Below, piece by piece: positions 33,277-42,105 of a stretch of 64,000 nt of DNA. The notes below the pieces were generated by a model, which did no database searches, was not told the origin of the DNA, and was given only the letters and a program-made list of their open reading frames with translations. Position 1 is the first letter of the stretch. Each line of letters begins with the position of its first letter. The DNA is from Chitinophagaceae bacterium (GTDB lineage: Bacteria > Bacteroidota > Bacteroidia > Chitinophagales > Chitinophagaceae): contig CANGIY010000008.1 of the NCBI GenBank assembly GCA_947454235.1, forward strand, positions 104,877 to 168,876, read 5' to 3'. The translations under genes were made by a program, and so were the position numbers.

Positions 33277-34368
33277 CTACCTTTCGTAGTTAGGCATTTT
33301 GTATTTCTCCAAATCCCTGGCAAGTCTGTTGGTCAGGAAATAGCCAACTGCTTCATGGCCTTGATTGTTCCAGTGGCCACCGTAAGCTGCGCTGGCTTTG
33401 AAATAATATGCGTTGATGTTGGTATTCTTGATGTAGAAGTCGTTAAATGTATCGGAAAGATGTATGTTTTCATACGCTTTTTCCGCAAAATACTTCTTGA
33501 TGCATGGTGCAGGCATTGGCTTATCCCTTACCACAAAAATTGTTTGACCACCAGGGTAACTTGCCAATGAATCATAGATTTTCTTGGTCACATCTGACAA
33601 AGGTTCTTCTGAAGCTGAAGAAGTAGCATAAGATTGTTCAGGAGCTTTTTCACCAGAGAACTTACCAAATGTGAGGTACGACAATCCACTTATTTTCACA
33701 CGAGCCATTGCACGGTACAACAAACGGAAATACGCAGAGCTTTCGTAGTGTTTCAAAATCGGATTACTGATCAGCTTTGTGTGCAGTTTATACTCTGGAG
33801 TACTTTGCCATGAGAAAAATGGCACCAACTTTTTATTACTGTCAAAGGAGTAATAAGTTGATGGATAAGACATAGTGGTCGAAGGATAGAAGATATCCCT
33901 GTATTCAGTAAAATACAACACTATATCAGCATCATACTCATGTGATACATAAGACGTGAAGTAGTAAGAAGATGGAGCCAAAAGGCAGTTTCCCCTACCA
34001 AAGTTTAATACCTCTACTTTTCTATTCAGCCTTTTACTCAACAAGTTTTCTAAATATTGCGCAAAGTGATTATGACTGAAAACGTCAATCCCTTCTACAA
34101 AAGAATCGCCCATAAGCATAATACGTAGCGTTTTCTTATCCGACTTACGCTTAGGATAAGACTCCCTGAAACGCCCATCGTAGTTCGTTGAGCCAATATA
34201 AAGCCCTTCAACTGACTTGAAGTAGTCGATATTTGCGCGATTTAAAGACCCGTACGTTTTATTATAATATTTAAGCGTAGGAGGCGTAATTCTGCTCAGT
34301 TTGAGGAATGCCTCAATACCAAGTGAAACGAATATGAAACCAGCTACAAAAACAAAAATCTTTTTCAT
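33277..34368 (-). CDS. SGNH-like protein of the O-acetylation cluster
   Basis: The 363-residue protein has an N-terminal membrane anchor (residues 4-18) and an SGNH-like block, IMLMGDSFVEG, with a candidate nucleophile Ser89. A late GGHWNNQGH motif (from about 330) carries the histidine, but the usual acidic partner just before it is replaced by glycine, so the triad may be incomplete. It lies three bases from the MBOAT gene on the same strand and so is its likely partner. In AlgI/DltB-type systems an SGNH protein such as AlgJ or AlgX completes transfer of the acetyl group to the polymer. Confidence 0.75.
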   Translation of the reverse strand: MKKIFVFVAGFIFVSLGIEAFLKLSRITPPTLKYYNKTYGSLNRANIDYFKSVEGLYIGSTNYDGRFRESYPKRKSDKKTLRIMLMGDSFVEGIDVFSHNHFAQYLENLLSKRLNRKVEVLNFGRGNCLLAPSSYYFTSYVSHEYDADIVLYFTEYRDIFYPSTTMSYPSTYYSFDSNKKLVPFFSWQSTPEYKLHTKLISNPILKHYESSAYFRLLYRAMARVKISGLSYLTFGKFSGEKAPEQSYATSSASEEPLSDVTKKIYDSLASYPGGQTIFVVRDKPMPAPCIKKYFAEKAYENIHLSDTFNDFYIKNTNINAYYFKASAAYGGHWNNQGHEAVGYFLTNRLARDLEKYKMPNYER

Positions 34369-34371
34369 CTT

Positions 34372-35796
34372 TTAAAATTGGAAGTAAATAAATGGCATTG
34401 GTCTGCCAATTGTGTACATATAAAGAACCACTGCAACCCAAATTGGAATTGCTACACCCCACCTCAATGCAGGGCTAAAATGTTCGAGAAACTCATGACA
34501 CTTGTATTTAACTTCGAAGTAATCAATAATTAAAATAACGCTGAAATACGCAAGGAAAATAACCACCAAAGAACCTGTCAGATTGCTAGGTGTGGTGTGT
34601 ACCAATATCCGGTCGAGGAAGAACCAAGCTGTTTGAAAATCGGGAGCTCTGAAAAATAGCCATGCAAGTACAACAAACAGAAAAGTAACAATCAAACTAA
34701 TCCCATCTGAAAAATACCTGAGCACGCTACTTTGTTTTTTATTTGCATGTCCTGTTACAGACATATACCACTTGTGCACAGCAAGGCCACCACCATGTAA
34801 ACCTCCCCATACAATAAATGTCCAGTTAGCACCGTGCCAAAAACCTCCGATAAGCATTGTTAACATCAGGTTGATGTATGTGCGGACATTTCCTTTTCTA
34901 TTACCACCAAGCCACCATATATATACATACTCTTTCAACCAGTCTGACAACGACATATGCCAACGGCGCCAAAAATCAGTGATGTTCTTGGAAAAATAGG
35001 GTTGCATAAAGTTATCGGTTAGGTCAATTCCGAACAGCTTGGCACTACCGCGGGCAATATTGCTGTACCCCGCAAAGTCGGCATAAATCTGGACAGTGAA
35101 CAACAAAAGCGCAAATAACAGCTCGGAAGATGCGAAGTATTGAGGTTCAATAAAGATATGATTCACATATTTAGCAACTGTATCACCAATCAACACCTTC
35201 TGTAACATACCAACTGTAATAAGCGATAAACCAGTTGTGAAGTCTTTTTTTACTGGCTTTTCAAGTATAGCCAACTGAGGCAAAATGTACTTTGCCTTTA
35301 CAATTGGACCTGAAACCATGTGCGGGAACACCCCAACGAACAAACAATAGTCTAAGATACTTTCAGTAGGCTTTAACTTGTCACGATAGATATCAAACGT
35401 ATAGGATAAACTCTGGAACGTGTAAAAGGAAATTCCGACCGGTAGCAAGACATGTATGTGCAGGAAATCGAGCTTGTTGCCGAAAACAAGATTAAAGCTA
35501 TCGATAAAGAAGTTGAAATACTTGAAAAAGCATAAAATGGATAAATTGAGAAAAAGACTCAGTAATAACATTGACTTTTTCTTTTGAGGCGTTGCTGCCC
35601 TGTCAATGAGCATACCCAAATAGTAATCCATTAAGCTTGACCCAATCAACAATAACAAAAATCTCCAGTCCCAATATCCGTAAAACAGATAACTGGCTCC
35701 CAACAAAAAAACCTTATCTGCCTTTTTAGGAAGAAAGTAGTATGCTGTTACCACTATCACCAAGAAAACAAGATACAACGGCGTATTAAATAGCAT
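34372..35796 (-). CDS. MBOAT O-acyltransferase (AlgI/DltB type)
   Basis: The 474-residue protein has about ten membrane segments and the MBOAT signatures: WRRWHMSLSDWLKEYVYI with His280, and IGGFWHGANWTFIVWGGLHG with the catalytic His321. MBOATs of the AlgI/DltB group move acyl groups, usually acetate, from a cytoplasmic donor across the membrane to a cell-surface polymer. The adjacent SGNH gene (gap three bases, same strand) completes a typical two-gene acetylation module. No alginate or teichoic-acid genes are near, so the polymer is unknown. Confidence 0.9.
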   Translation of the reverse strand: MLFNTPLYLVFLVIVVTAYYFLPKKADKVFLLGASYLFYGYWDWRFLLLLIGSSLMDYYLGMLIDRAATPQKKKSMLLLSLFLNLSILCFFKYFNFFIDSFNLVFGNKLDFLHIHVLLPVGISFYTFQSLSYTFDIYRDKLKPTESILDYCLFVGVFPHMVSGPIVKAKYILPQLAILEKPVKKDFTTGLSLITVGMLQKVLIGDTVAKYVNHIFIEPQYFASSELLFALLLFTVQIYADFAGYSNIARGSAKLFGIDLTDNFMQPYFSKNITDFWRRWHMSLSDWLKEYVYIWWLGGNRKGNVRTYINLMLTMLIGGFWHGANWTFIVWGGLHGGGLAVHKWYMSVTGHANKKQSSVLRYFSDGISLIVTFLFVVLAWLFFRAPDFQTAWFFLDRILVHTTPSNLTGSLVVIFLAYFSVILIIDYFEVKYKCHEFLEHFSPALRWGVAIPIWVAVVLYMYTIGRPMPFIYFQF

Positions 35797-36346
35797 TTTT
35801 GAATAATTTTATCCTGTAACAATTTTAACAAACCAAGCCCCACCCGAAGACAATATTCAACGAGGTAAAATTTAAAATTTGGCACAAAATCCGAATGAAT
35901 TTCGAAAACTACAAATTTTGGTTGATTTAAGCAACATGAATCGGTTTAGTATACGTTTGTAATTTGAATCAAGAACTAATAACAACATTGATAAACCACT
36001 CATCGGAAGCCCTAAATTTAATACGAATTTAACTAGCCCGGTGCAACACTTCGAATCCATGAAATTTTATTTAAGTTGCTTTTTTGAATTTATCTTTTCC
36101 TCTTTGCCGTGTATTTTTCTGGTAGTTTAACTGTACATAGCATCAAACCAAAGTTCATTATCTGCCTTGATAGATTGTTATCCCTAGGTAAACCATCGGT
36201 AAGTTTCAGGAAAAAATGTACCTTAGCCCTCGTTCTACGCATGGATTGTTTGAATATTGTTGAAGGTGTTTTAATTGTAGATTTTACTCCTTTGCGTTCA
36301 ATTTGTTATACCAGCGTCGACATTCTACCGGATTAAACAATTTAAA
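35797..36346. other. intergenic region between divergent acylation and SGNH genes
   Basis: These 550 AT-rich bases carry the promoters of the MBOAT pair (minus) and the second SGNH gene (plus), but I see no perfect TAnnTTTG box with a good partner. One 75-codon plus-strand frame (36109-36336) has no family resemblance and unusual composition. No RNA gene or repeat was found. Confidence 0.4.
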
Positions 36347-37330
36347 ATGAACAGGCAGTTATTTGAATACCACCCCACCATTGGCTACAAATTCATCAAG
36401 TCGTTAAAAACCCGCGTTGCACATGAGGCTGGCGGGTACCTTTTGCGCACTAACAATTGGGGGTTCAGGTGTGAAAATGATTTTCAGATTGGGAAAATAC
36501 CCGGCAAAAAAAGAATACTCTTTTTTGGTGATTCGTTCACTGCTGGCGATGGTGTTTCCAACAAATTCAGGTATACCGATGTACTCGAAACAATGTTGCC
36601 TGATACTGAAATTTATAATTTCGGACTGTCTGGTTCAGGTACCGATCAGCAATTTCTGATGTATCAGGAATACGGAAAAGATATTGAGTGCGACGTTATT
36701 GTGCTATCGGTGCTTGTTGAAAACATAAGAAGAATTAAATCACACTACAGGTATTACTACAATGACAAAAATGAAAAAGTAATTTACGCTAAACCGTATT
36801 ACGATTTCAAAGATGGTGCATTCCAACTTTTCAATACCCCTGTGCCATCACAGCCATTAACAATGGAGGAACTACCTAAAGAGGAACAAGAGAAAGTAGA
36901 CACAGGTGGAAGGTTTGGTTTTGCAAGAAGTGTGGTGAATGCATTGGGATTGAAAGAAATCACGCAGAAAATTACGAAGTACCAGCCGGTACCTGAGTAT
37001 AATGAAAGCAACACTCCCGAATGGCAGGTAATGCGTGAAATCATCAAACAATGGAAAGGTATGGCTCAAGCCAAATTGATCGTTATTCCATTGCCGCTGT
37101 ATCAATTTGTAGAAGAAACCAGTGATGCATCGAACTACCAAAGCAGGTTTGCTGAACTTACGACTGAATTAGATATTCCTGTTATTGACCCATTGCCTGA
37201 AATGCGTAAATATACGATGGACGAGCGCCGTAACTTCAGACATAAAACCGACGTTCATCCTACCGCTGAAGGTCATAAAGCAATGGCAGAAGCTATTTAC
37301 CCGGAACTTTCAAAAATATTGGAACAGTAA
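36347..37330 (+). CDS. SGNH/GDSL hydrolase
   Basis: The 327-residue protein has no signal peptide. It shows LFFGDSFTAGDG with nucleophile Ser63, a GLSGSGTDQQ block near 97 (oxyanion region) and a DxH pair in the TDVHPTAEGH motif at about 301-310 (Asp302, His304). The triad is therefore complete, unlike the SGNH protein at 33277. Its first residues (YHPTIGYKF) and size fit the Bacteroidota SGNH hydrolases found near carbamoyl- and acetyltransferases. The carbamoyltransferase gene follows 160 bases downstream. Confidence 0.85.
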   Translation: MNRQLFEYHPTIGYKFIKSLKTRVAHEAGGYLLRTNNWGFRCENDFQIGKIPGKKRILFFGDSFTAGDGVSNKFRYTDVLETMLPDTEIYNFGLSGSGTDQQFLMYQEYGKDIECDVIVLSVLVENIRRIKSHYRYYYNDKNEKVIYAKPYYDFKDGAFQLFNTPVPSQPLTMEELPKEEQEKVDTGGRFGFARSVVNALGLKEITQKITKYQPVPEYNESNTPEWQVMREIIKQWKGMAQAKLIVIPLPLYQFVEETSDASNYQSRFAELTTELDIPVIDPLPEMRKYTMDERRNFRHKTDVHPTAEGHKAMAEAIYPELSKILEQ

Positions 37331-37418
37331 AGGATTATTCAAGCGAAACAGTAACCAAAAGTTAAATTAGTAACTGACGCTCTGAAACGCATATAGGAAC
37401 AATTCTTAGTATTTTGAC

Positions 37419-37426
37419 TACTTTTG
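37419..37426 (+). promoter_or_regulatory. -7 box for the carbamoyltransferase gene
   Basis: TACTTTTG is a perfect TAnnTTTG box. No clear -33 element is seen. The leader to the ATG at 37491 would be about 60 nt. Confidence 0.4.
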
Positions 37427-37490
37427 TGCTATTGCGTTCTGTGGTGACGGTTCGGCTAAATTTTAAATACTAAAAACATTTTATCAAATA

Positions 37491-39335
37491 ATGGCGCATC
37501 GGTATATTTTAGGCATTTCTGCTTACTACCATGATTCAGCGGCTGCAATTATAATGGACGGTGAGATTATCGCAGCAGCTCAGGAGGAAAGATTTTCGAG
37601 AGTAAAGCATGATCCTCGCTTTCCGGTAAACGCAATCAATTATTGCCTAGAAGAAGCTTTCATCGAAGCTTCTGACATTGATGCGGTAGTTTTCTACGAT
37701 CATCCGTTTTTGACGTTCGACAGAATTACTAAAAACTGTGCTTTTGCAGGCGAATCAAGCTATCCTGTATTTAATTCTGCCATCAAATCAATGATGGGTA
37801 TTAAAATATGGGTTGAAAAGCATGTTTGCAAAACCATTGGTTCTGCAGGCAAACTTGGAAAAATCATTTTTGCAGGGCACCACATGTCGCACGCTGCATC
37901 GTCGTACTACCCTTCTCCGTACAACAATGCAGCGATTCTTTCGCTCGATGGCGTTGGTGAATGGTCAACTACAACAATTGCAAAAGGTGACGGAAATAAA
38001 ATTGAGCTTTTACAAGAAATCAATTACCCTAATTCACTAGGCTTACTATACAGTGCCTTTACATACTACTGTGGCTTTAAAGTGAATTCGGGTGAATATA
38101 AATTAATGGGACTTGCGCCTTATGGCAATCCTACTTACGTTAAAGAGATTTACGATCACCTGATTGACGTTAAAGACGACGGTTCGTATCGCTTGAACAT
38201 GGAGTATTTCGGTTACTTAGATACCGGCAAAACAACGAGTGCTAAGTTCCATGAATTGTTTGGTGGCGATCCTCGTCAGCCTGAATCTGCCATTACAAGA
38301 AAAGAAATGGATCTGGCGGCTTCAATACAGGTTGTAACAGAAGAAATTGTTATTAAAATTGCTCGCCACGCTCAAAAACTTACCGGTTCTGAAAACCTTT
38401 GTTTGTCAGGCGGTGTGGCGTTAAACTGCGTTGCAAACGGTAAATTACTTAAAGAAAACATTTTCAAAAATATTTGGATTCAGCCTGCTGCCGGTGATGC
38501 CGGTGGAGCACTTGGCGCTTGCTATGTTGCAGAATACATGCATTTTGGCGGCACCAAGAAAACAGGTGATAACAAGAACGATTTCCAAATGGGCTCATAC
38601 TTGGGGCCTAAGTTCTCAGAACAGGAAATTGAGGCTTATTTGGATAGAAACAGGTATCCATACCATAAAATGGAATACACCGAAAAGAACAAGACACTTG
38701 CTCGTGAAATGGACAACGGTAAAATCGTTGGTTTCTTTGCTGGCAGGATGGAATTCGGTCCTCGTTCATTGGGTGGCAGGTCAATTATTGGAGACCCAAG
38801 GAATCCGGGCATGCAGTCTAAAATGAACCTGAAAATTAAGTATCGTGAATCTTTCCGTCCATTTGCTCCTGCGGTGCTGAGGGAAGATGTCAACAAATAT
38901 TTCGATCTGGATACCGACAGTCCTTACATGCTGCTGGTAGCACCGGTACAACATTCAATACGTAAACCGGTAGAACCGTTGGCAGGTGCAAGTGTCGATG
39001 ATATGATTCCGGTAATCAACCAGATTCGTTCTGACTTACCTTCAATTACGCACGTGGACTTCAGTGCACGTATTCAAACTGTACATACTGAAACTAACAA
39101 AGCATTTTATGATTTGTTAGCTGAGTTTAAGGCGCAAACGGGCTGCAGCGTGGTAATCAATACTTCATTCAACGTAAGAGGAGAACCTATTGTTTGTTCG
39201 CCTAAAGATGCCTACCTGTGCTTCATGAGAACAGATATTGATGTTCTTGCGTTGGAAAACTATTTACTCTTCAAAGAAGAACAACCCAATTTTGATGACA
39301 AAGAAAACTGGCAAACTAAATATGAGCTCGACTAA
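37491..39335 (+). CDS. NodU/CmcH-type carbamoyltransferase
   Basis: The 614-residue enzyme has the N-terminal Kae1-like domain (YILGISAYYHDSAAAI, then QEERFSRVKHD and FAGHHMSHAASSYY with the metal-binding histidines). The C-terminal domain carries FGPRSLGGRSIIGDPRN and a final CSVVINTSFNVRGEPIVCS. These enzymes make carbamoyl-adenylate from carbamoyl phosphate and ATP and move the carbamoyl group to a hydroxyl, usually on a sugar or antibiotic. With an O-acetylation module and a polysaccharide deacetylase as neighbours, a cell-surface glycan is the likely acceptor. The next gene overlaps its 3' end. Confidence 0.92.
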   Translation: MAHRYILGISAYYHDSAAAIIMDGEIIAAAQEERFSRVKHDPRFPVNAINYCLEEAFIEASDIDAVVFYDHPFLTFDRITKNCAFAGESSYPVFNSAIKSMMGIKIWVEKHVCKTIGSAGKLGKIIFAGHHMSHAASSYYPSPYNNAAILSLDGVGEWSTTTIAKGDGNKIELLQEINYPNSLGLLYSAFTYYCGFKVNSGEYKLMGLAPYGNPTYVKEIYDHLIDVKDDGSYRLNMEYFGYLDTGKTTSAKFHELFGGDPRQPESAITRKEMDLAASIQVVTEEIVIKIARHAQKLTGSENLCLSGGVALNCVANGKLLKENIFKNIWIQPAAGDAGGALGACYVAEYMHFGGTKKTGDNKNDFQMGSYLGPKFSEQEIEAYLDRNRYPYHKMEYTEKNKTLAREMDNGKIVGFFAGRMEFGPRSLGGRSIIGDPRNPGMQSKMNLKIKYRESFRPFAPAVLREDVNKYFDLDTDSPYMLLVAPVQHSIRKPVEPLAGASVDDMIPVINQIRSDLPSITHVDFSARIQTVHTETNKAFYDLLAEFKAQTGCSVVINTSFNVRGEPIVCSPKDAYLCFMRTDIDVLALENYLLFKEEQPNFDDKENWQTKYELD

Positions 39336-39657
39336 CGATATTGACAACAAAATCAAAGATATTTTTGACGGTATTGTGACACCTAACATCGGTAGCCACA
39401 ACTTGAATACTCAACTTGACGCGGCCGCTGAAAGCTACTACGAGCAGCCTAAAAGCCCTGCTCATGTGTACTACTCTTTCATTGATACGAGCAGCCAGGA
39501 ATCGTTTGCTAAATACATCGAATCTTTCTGGAATGAAGAAGGCACTCCGCAGTTTGCTGCCAAAGCAAATGAACTGAGCGCATTGGCTTTTGAACTGAGT
39601 AAAGATCATGAGTCGCAGTCAGAAGAGCTATCTCCTTTTGTTTACACGATGTACTAG
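39322..39657 (+). CDS. small protein translationally coupled to the carbamoyltransferase
   Basis: The 111-residue soluble protein starts at an ATG 14 bases before the end of the carbamoyltransferase gene, in another frame. It is helical and acidic, with no signal peptide (MSSTNDIDNKIKDIFDGIVT, then DAAAESYYEQPKSPAHVYYSF). I recognise no family. It does not resemble DUF5989 or SxtJ, which often follow carbamoyltransferases elsewhere. The tight coupling suggests a partner, adaptor or stabiliser of the enzyme. Confidence 0.65.
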   Translation: MSSTNDIDNKIKDIFDGIVTPNIGSHNLNTQLDAAAESYYEQPKSPAHVYYSFIDTSSQESFAKYIESFWNEEGTPQFAAKANELSALAFELSKDHESQSEELSPFVYTMY

Positions 39658-39680
39658 CAGACCATCAAAGCGAAAAAATA

Positions 39681-40535
39681 ATGAGTAAAAAACAGTTGAT
39701 TGCTGCCTTCCTCGATGCCACGCTGATTAGCAGGTTTTTATTTTGGGCGGGAAATAAAAAATATGGTCAGCACATTCGTGTAATAAACTACCATAGAAGC
39801 GGACCTAAAACCTTGGCTAACTTCGAACAGCAATTGCAGTTTTATGCTCAAAATTATCGCCCGGTTGACTACAAAGACTTGCAGGATTTTTTCGCTTCAG
39901 GCAAGTGGATACACAATAAACCTGGGTTGATTATTTCGTTCGATGATGGTTTTCGTGAAAATTACGACTACGCAGTACCTTTGCTTGAAAAATATGGTTT
40001 TAAAGGCTGGTTTTTTATCCCTACCGGATATGTAGATGCTTCTTCAACCGATCAAATGGAATACATAGGTAAAACAAGCGGCAAGTACGACCATACTTAC
40101 GAAGACGGCAGGTATTTCATGAATTGGGCTGAAATTGACCATTTGCGTAAAAAACACGTGGTAGGGTGCCACACTTATACCCACCACCGCATGAATATCA
40201 ATGACACCAACGAGATACTGGAACATGAAGTGAGGGAAGCAAAACAAGTAATGGAGCAAAAGCTCAATCATGAGATTACCATATTTTGCTGGGTAGGTGG
40301 TGAGGAGCATACTTACTCCAAAGCCGCTGCAGAAAAGATAAAAAATGCCGGTTATAAATATTCCTTTATGACCAATTCCTGGCCGTTAACGGCAGGGCAA
40401 AGTCCACTACAGATTCAACGGTCAAATATTGAAGCCAATAACCCAATATCTTTGGTGAGGTTCCAATTGTCACCTTTAATGGATAGGTATTTTACACCTA
40501 AGAGATTGCGCGTTTGTGCCCTGACCAATGTCTAG
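39681..40535 (+). CDS. polysaccharide deacetylase (NodB family)
   Basis: The 284-residue protein has the NodB catalytic motifs: LIISFDDGFRENYDYAVPLL with the Asp88-Asp89 pair and the zinc motif HxxxH in CHTYTHHRMN. A later FCWVGGEEHTYSK block corresponds to the active-site R-PGG region, in altered form. These enzymes remove acetyl groups from N-acetylated sugars. No signal peptide is evident, although residues 4-24 are moderately hydrophobic. It starts 23 bases after the small coupled protein and completes the gene cluster. Confidence 0.88.
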   Translation: MSKKQLIAAFLDATLISRFLFWAGNKKYGQHIRVINYHRSGPKTLANFEQQLQFYAQNYRPVDYKDLQDFFASGKWIHNKPGLIISFDDGFRENYDYAVPLLEKYGFKGWFFIPTGYVDASSTDQMEYIGKTSGKYDHTYEDGRYFMNWAEIDHLRKKHVVGCHTYTHHRMNINDTNEILEHEVREAKQVMEQKLNHEITIFCWVGGEEHTYSKAAAEKIKNAGYKYSFMTNSWPLTAGQSPLQIQRSNIEANNPISLVRFQLSPLMDRYFTPKRLRVCALTNV

Positions 40536-40585
40536 TTTGTGTTTCTAAAATAGATTTGATTCAATTTATGAGGGAAGCATACTGA

Positions 40586-41347
40586 TTACCCTCTCCCCCG
40601 CCCATGCCTTCTTTTAGACACCTCACCAATCGTGCAATAGTATCTTCTAGTGGTCCCAATATTTGTGGATGATGTGCAGGCACCAATTCTGAAAATGCGT
40701 TTTTGGTCTTTGTTTAATTCATTGACGCTGATGATGTAGTACTTGGTGGGGTCGTCAAACATTTGAGCGAGTGGCATCGAGACGAGTTTGGCACTATCTC
40801 CGCGCTTTAAAGTAATGGCGTAATGTTCGTTGGCGTCGTTCATTTTATCGGCATGGACCACTATAGTCGCCTCGGTCGTGTTGACACACCAAAGCTCCGA
40901 TACCCAAATTTCAGCACATTTGACGATTTGCTTTGGTTGTTGTGCCGGATTTTTAGTGGGTACTGCCGGTGGCAGATTCATTATTTTTGTGCCATGATCG
41001 TAGCTGTCTTCCATGTAGCTTGTCTGGTTGCCCAATGAATCGAATGTAGTTACAGAAGAATACCATTGAATACCGGCATCGGGTGCTGAGTGCCACTCTG
41101 CCTTACTTACCGCACCATTCGGGTAAAATGAGAATAATACTGTCTCATGACCTCCAACCTTTCTGAGTCCCTTTTCAAAGATAACCTTACCCGATAAGTT
41201 GTACGCATAAGCCTTACCAAAACGATTGTCGTCGTAACACTCTTTTGCCGCCACTTTATGGTTGCGGAAATAATAATACTTGCAATCTTCTTTAGCCTGC
41301 ACAGCCAGCACCCAAAAACTCAGCATTATTGTAACAACAGTTCTCAT
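40586..41347 (-). CDS. secreted protein of unknown function
   Basis: The 253-residue protein has a signal peptide (MRTVVTIMLSFWVLAVQA). The first half has short repeated strands (KAYAYNLSGKVIFEKGLRK, VLFSFYPNGAVSKAEWHS) resembling MORN-like or YwqK-type repeats. A proline-rich linker near 125 and a second, Cys-containing domain follow (CAEIWVSELWCVNTTEAT). The end is very basic (KRRHGRGRG). No family recognised. It is convergent with the deacetylase gene. Confidence 0.6.
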   Translation of the reverse strand: MRTVVTIMLSFWVLAVQAKEDCKYYYFRNHKVAAKECYDDNRFGKAYAYNLSGKVIFEKGLRKVGGHETVLFSFYPNGAVSKAEWHSAPDAGIQWYSSVTTFDSLGNQTSYMEDSYDHGTKIMNLPPAVPTKNPAQQPKQIVKCAEIWVSELWCVNTTEATIVVHADKMNDANEHYAITLKRGDSAKLVSMPLAQMFDDPTKYYIISVNELNKDQKRIFRIGACTSSTNIGTTRRYYCTIGEVSKRRHGRGRG

Positions 41348-41469
41348 ATCTCAAAATATTACAAAGACTGTGCCAAACAAAAGCTAGTGAATAGAATTCA
41401 AAATTTTGCAAGAAAAAACCCTTCGCTTACATACCAACCCCGCACCGTACATTTACAAAAATAAAAGCA

Positions 41470-42045
41470 ATGGCTAGTTCGTTTTTTCAAGATGAAACAT
41501 TTGAAAAGAAAGACTTTTCGAAGGATGGGATTGCAGGGAGCGATTTTGATAATTGTGCGTTTGTCAATTGTAACTTTTCTTCGATTGATTTGAGCGGCTG
41601 TAAGTTCATAGATTGTAAAATGGACAGCTGCAACATCAGCAATGCCAACATCAGCAATGTAACTTTTAGAGATGTAGTGTTTTCAAATTGCAAAATGTTG
41701 GGGCTGAGGTTTGATAGTGCTTCAAAATTTGGACTATCGTTCAAGTTCTCCGATTGTATTTTAGACCACTCTTCGTTTTATAAAACTGTGATTCGCAAAA
41801 CATCATTTAAAAATTGCAGGCTCACAGAAGTTGACTTTACCGACTGCGACCTCACAGAATCAGTTTTTGAACATTGCGACTTCACCAGTGCTACTTTCGA
41901 TAACACTACCCTTTCTAAGTGCGATTTCAGATCGTCAGTTCAGTTTGTCGTTGACCCGACCAGGAACAAAATCAAGAAAGCTAAGTTTTCATTGGCATCT
42001 GTTGCCGGGCTTTTAGCGGGCTTCGATATTTCCATTACTCCTTAG
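41470..42045 (+). CDS. pentapeptide-repeat protein
   Basis: The 191-residue protein is made largely of A(D/N)LXX-like pentapeptide repeats, for example DFDNCAFVNCNFSSIDLSGC near 25-45, FKNCRLTEVDFTDCDL near 115-131 and FEHCDFTSATFDNTTL. These build a right-handed quadrilateral beta-helix with a surface resembling DNA, as in MfpA and Qnr proteins that protect gyrase. No gyrase-specific feature is visible, so the function is open. A near-consensus TACATTTA box sits about 20 bases upstream, and a terminator follows. Confidence 0.85.
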   Translation: MASSFFQDETFEKKDFSKDGIAGSDFDNCAFVNCNFSSIDLSGCKFIDCKMDSCNISNANISNVTFRDVVFSNCKMLGLRFDSASKFGLSFKFSDCILDHSSFYKTVIRKTSFKNCRLTEVDFTDCDLTESVFEHCDFTSATFDNTTLSKCDFRSSVQFVVDPTRNKIKKAKFSLASVAGLLAGFDISITP

Positions 42046-42055
42046 GTGGTTGCAT

Positions 42056-42084
42056 AAAAAAAGCCCTGCCGTAGCAGAGCTTTT
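42056..42084. terminator. bidirectional intrinsic terminator
   Basis: AAAAGC/GCTTTT and CTGC/GCAG are separated by one C-A mismatch around a CGTA loop, between convergent genes ending at 42045 and 42106. Confidence 0.75.
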
Positions 42085-42105
42085 GAGTATTTATATTGTT
42101 GCGTA

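Noticed and set aside
36109..36336. 75-codon plus-strand frame in the large intergenic region
   Set aside because: Unusual composition, no family resemblance, and it covers the promoter region of the next gene.
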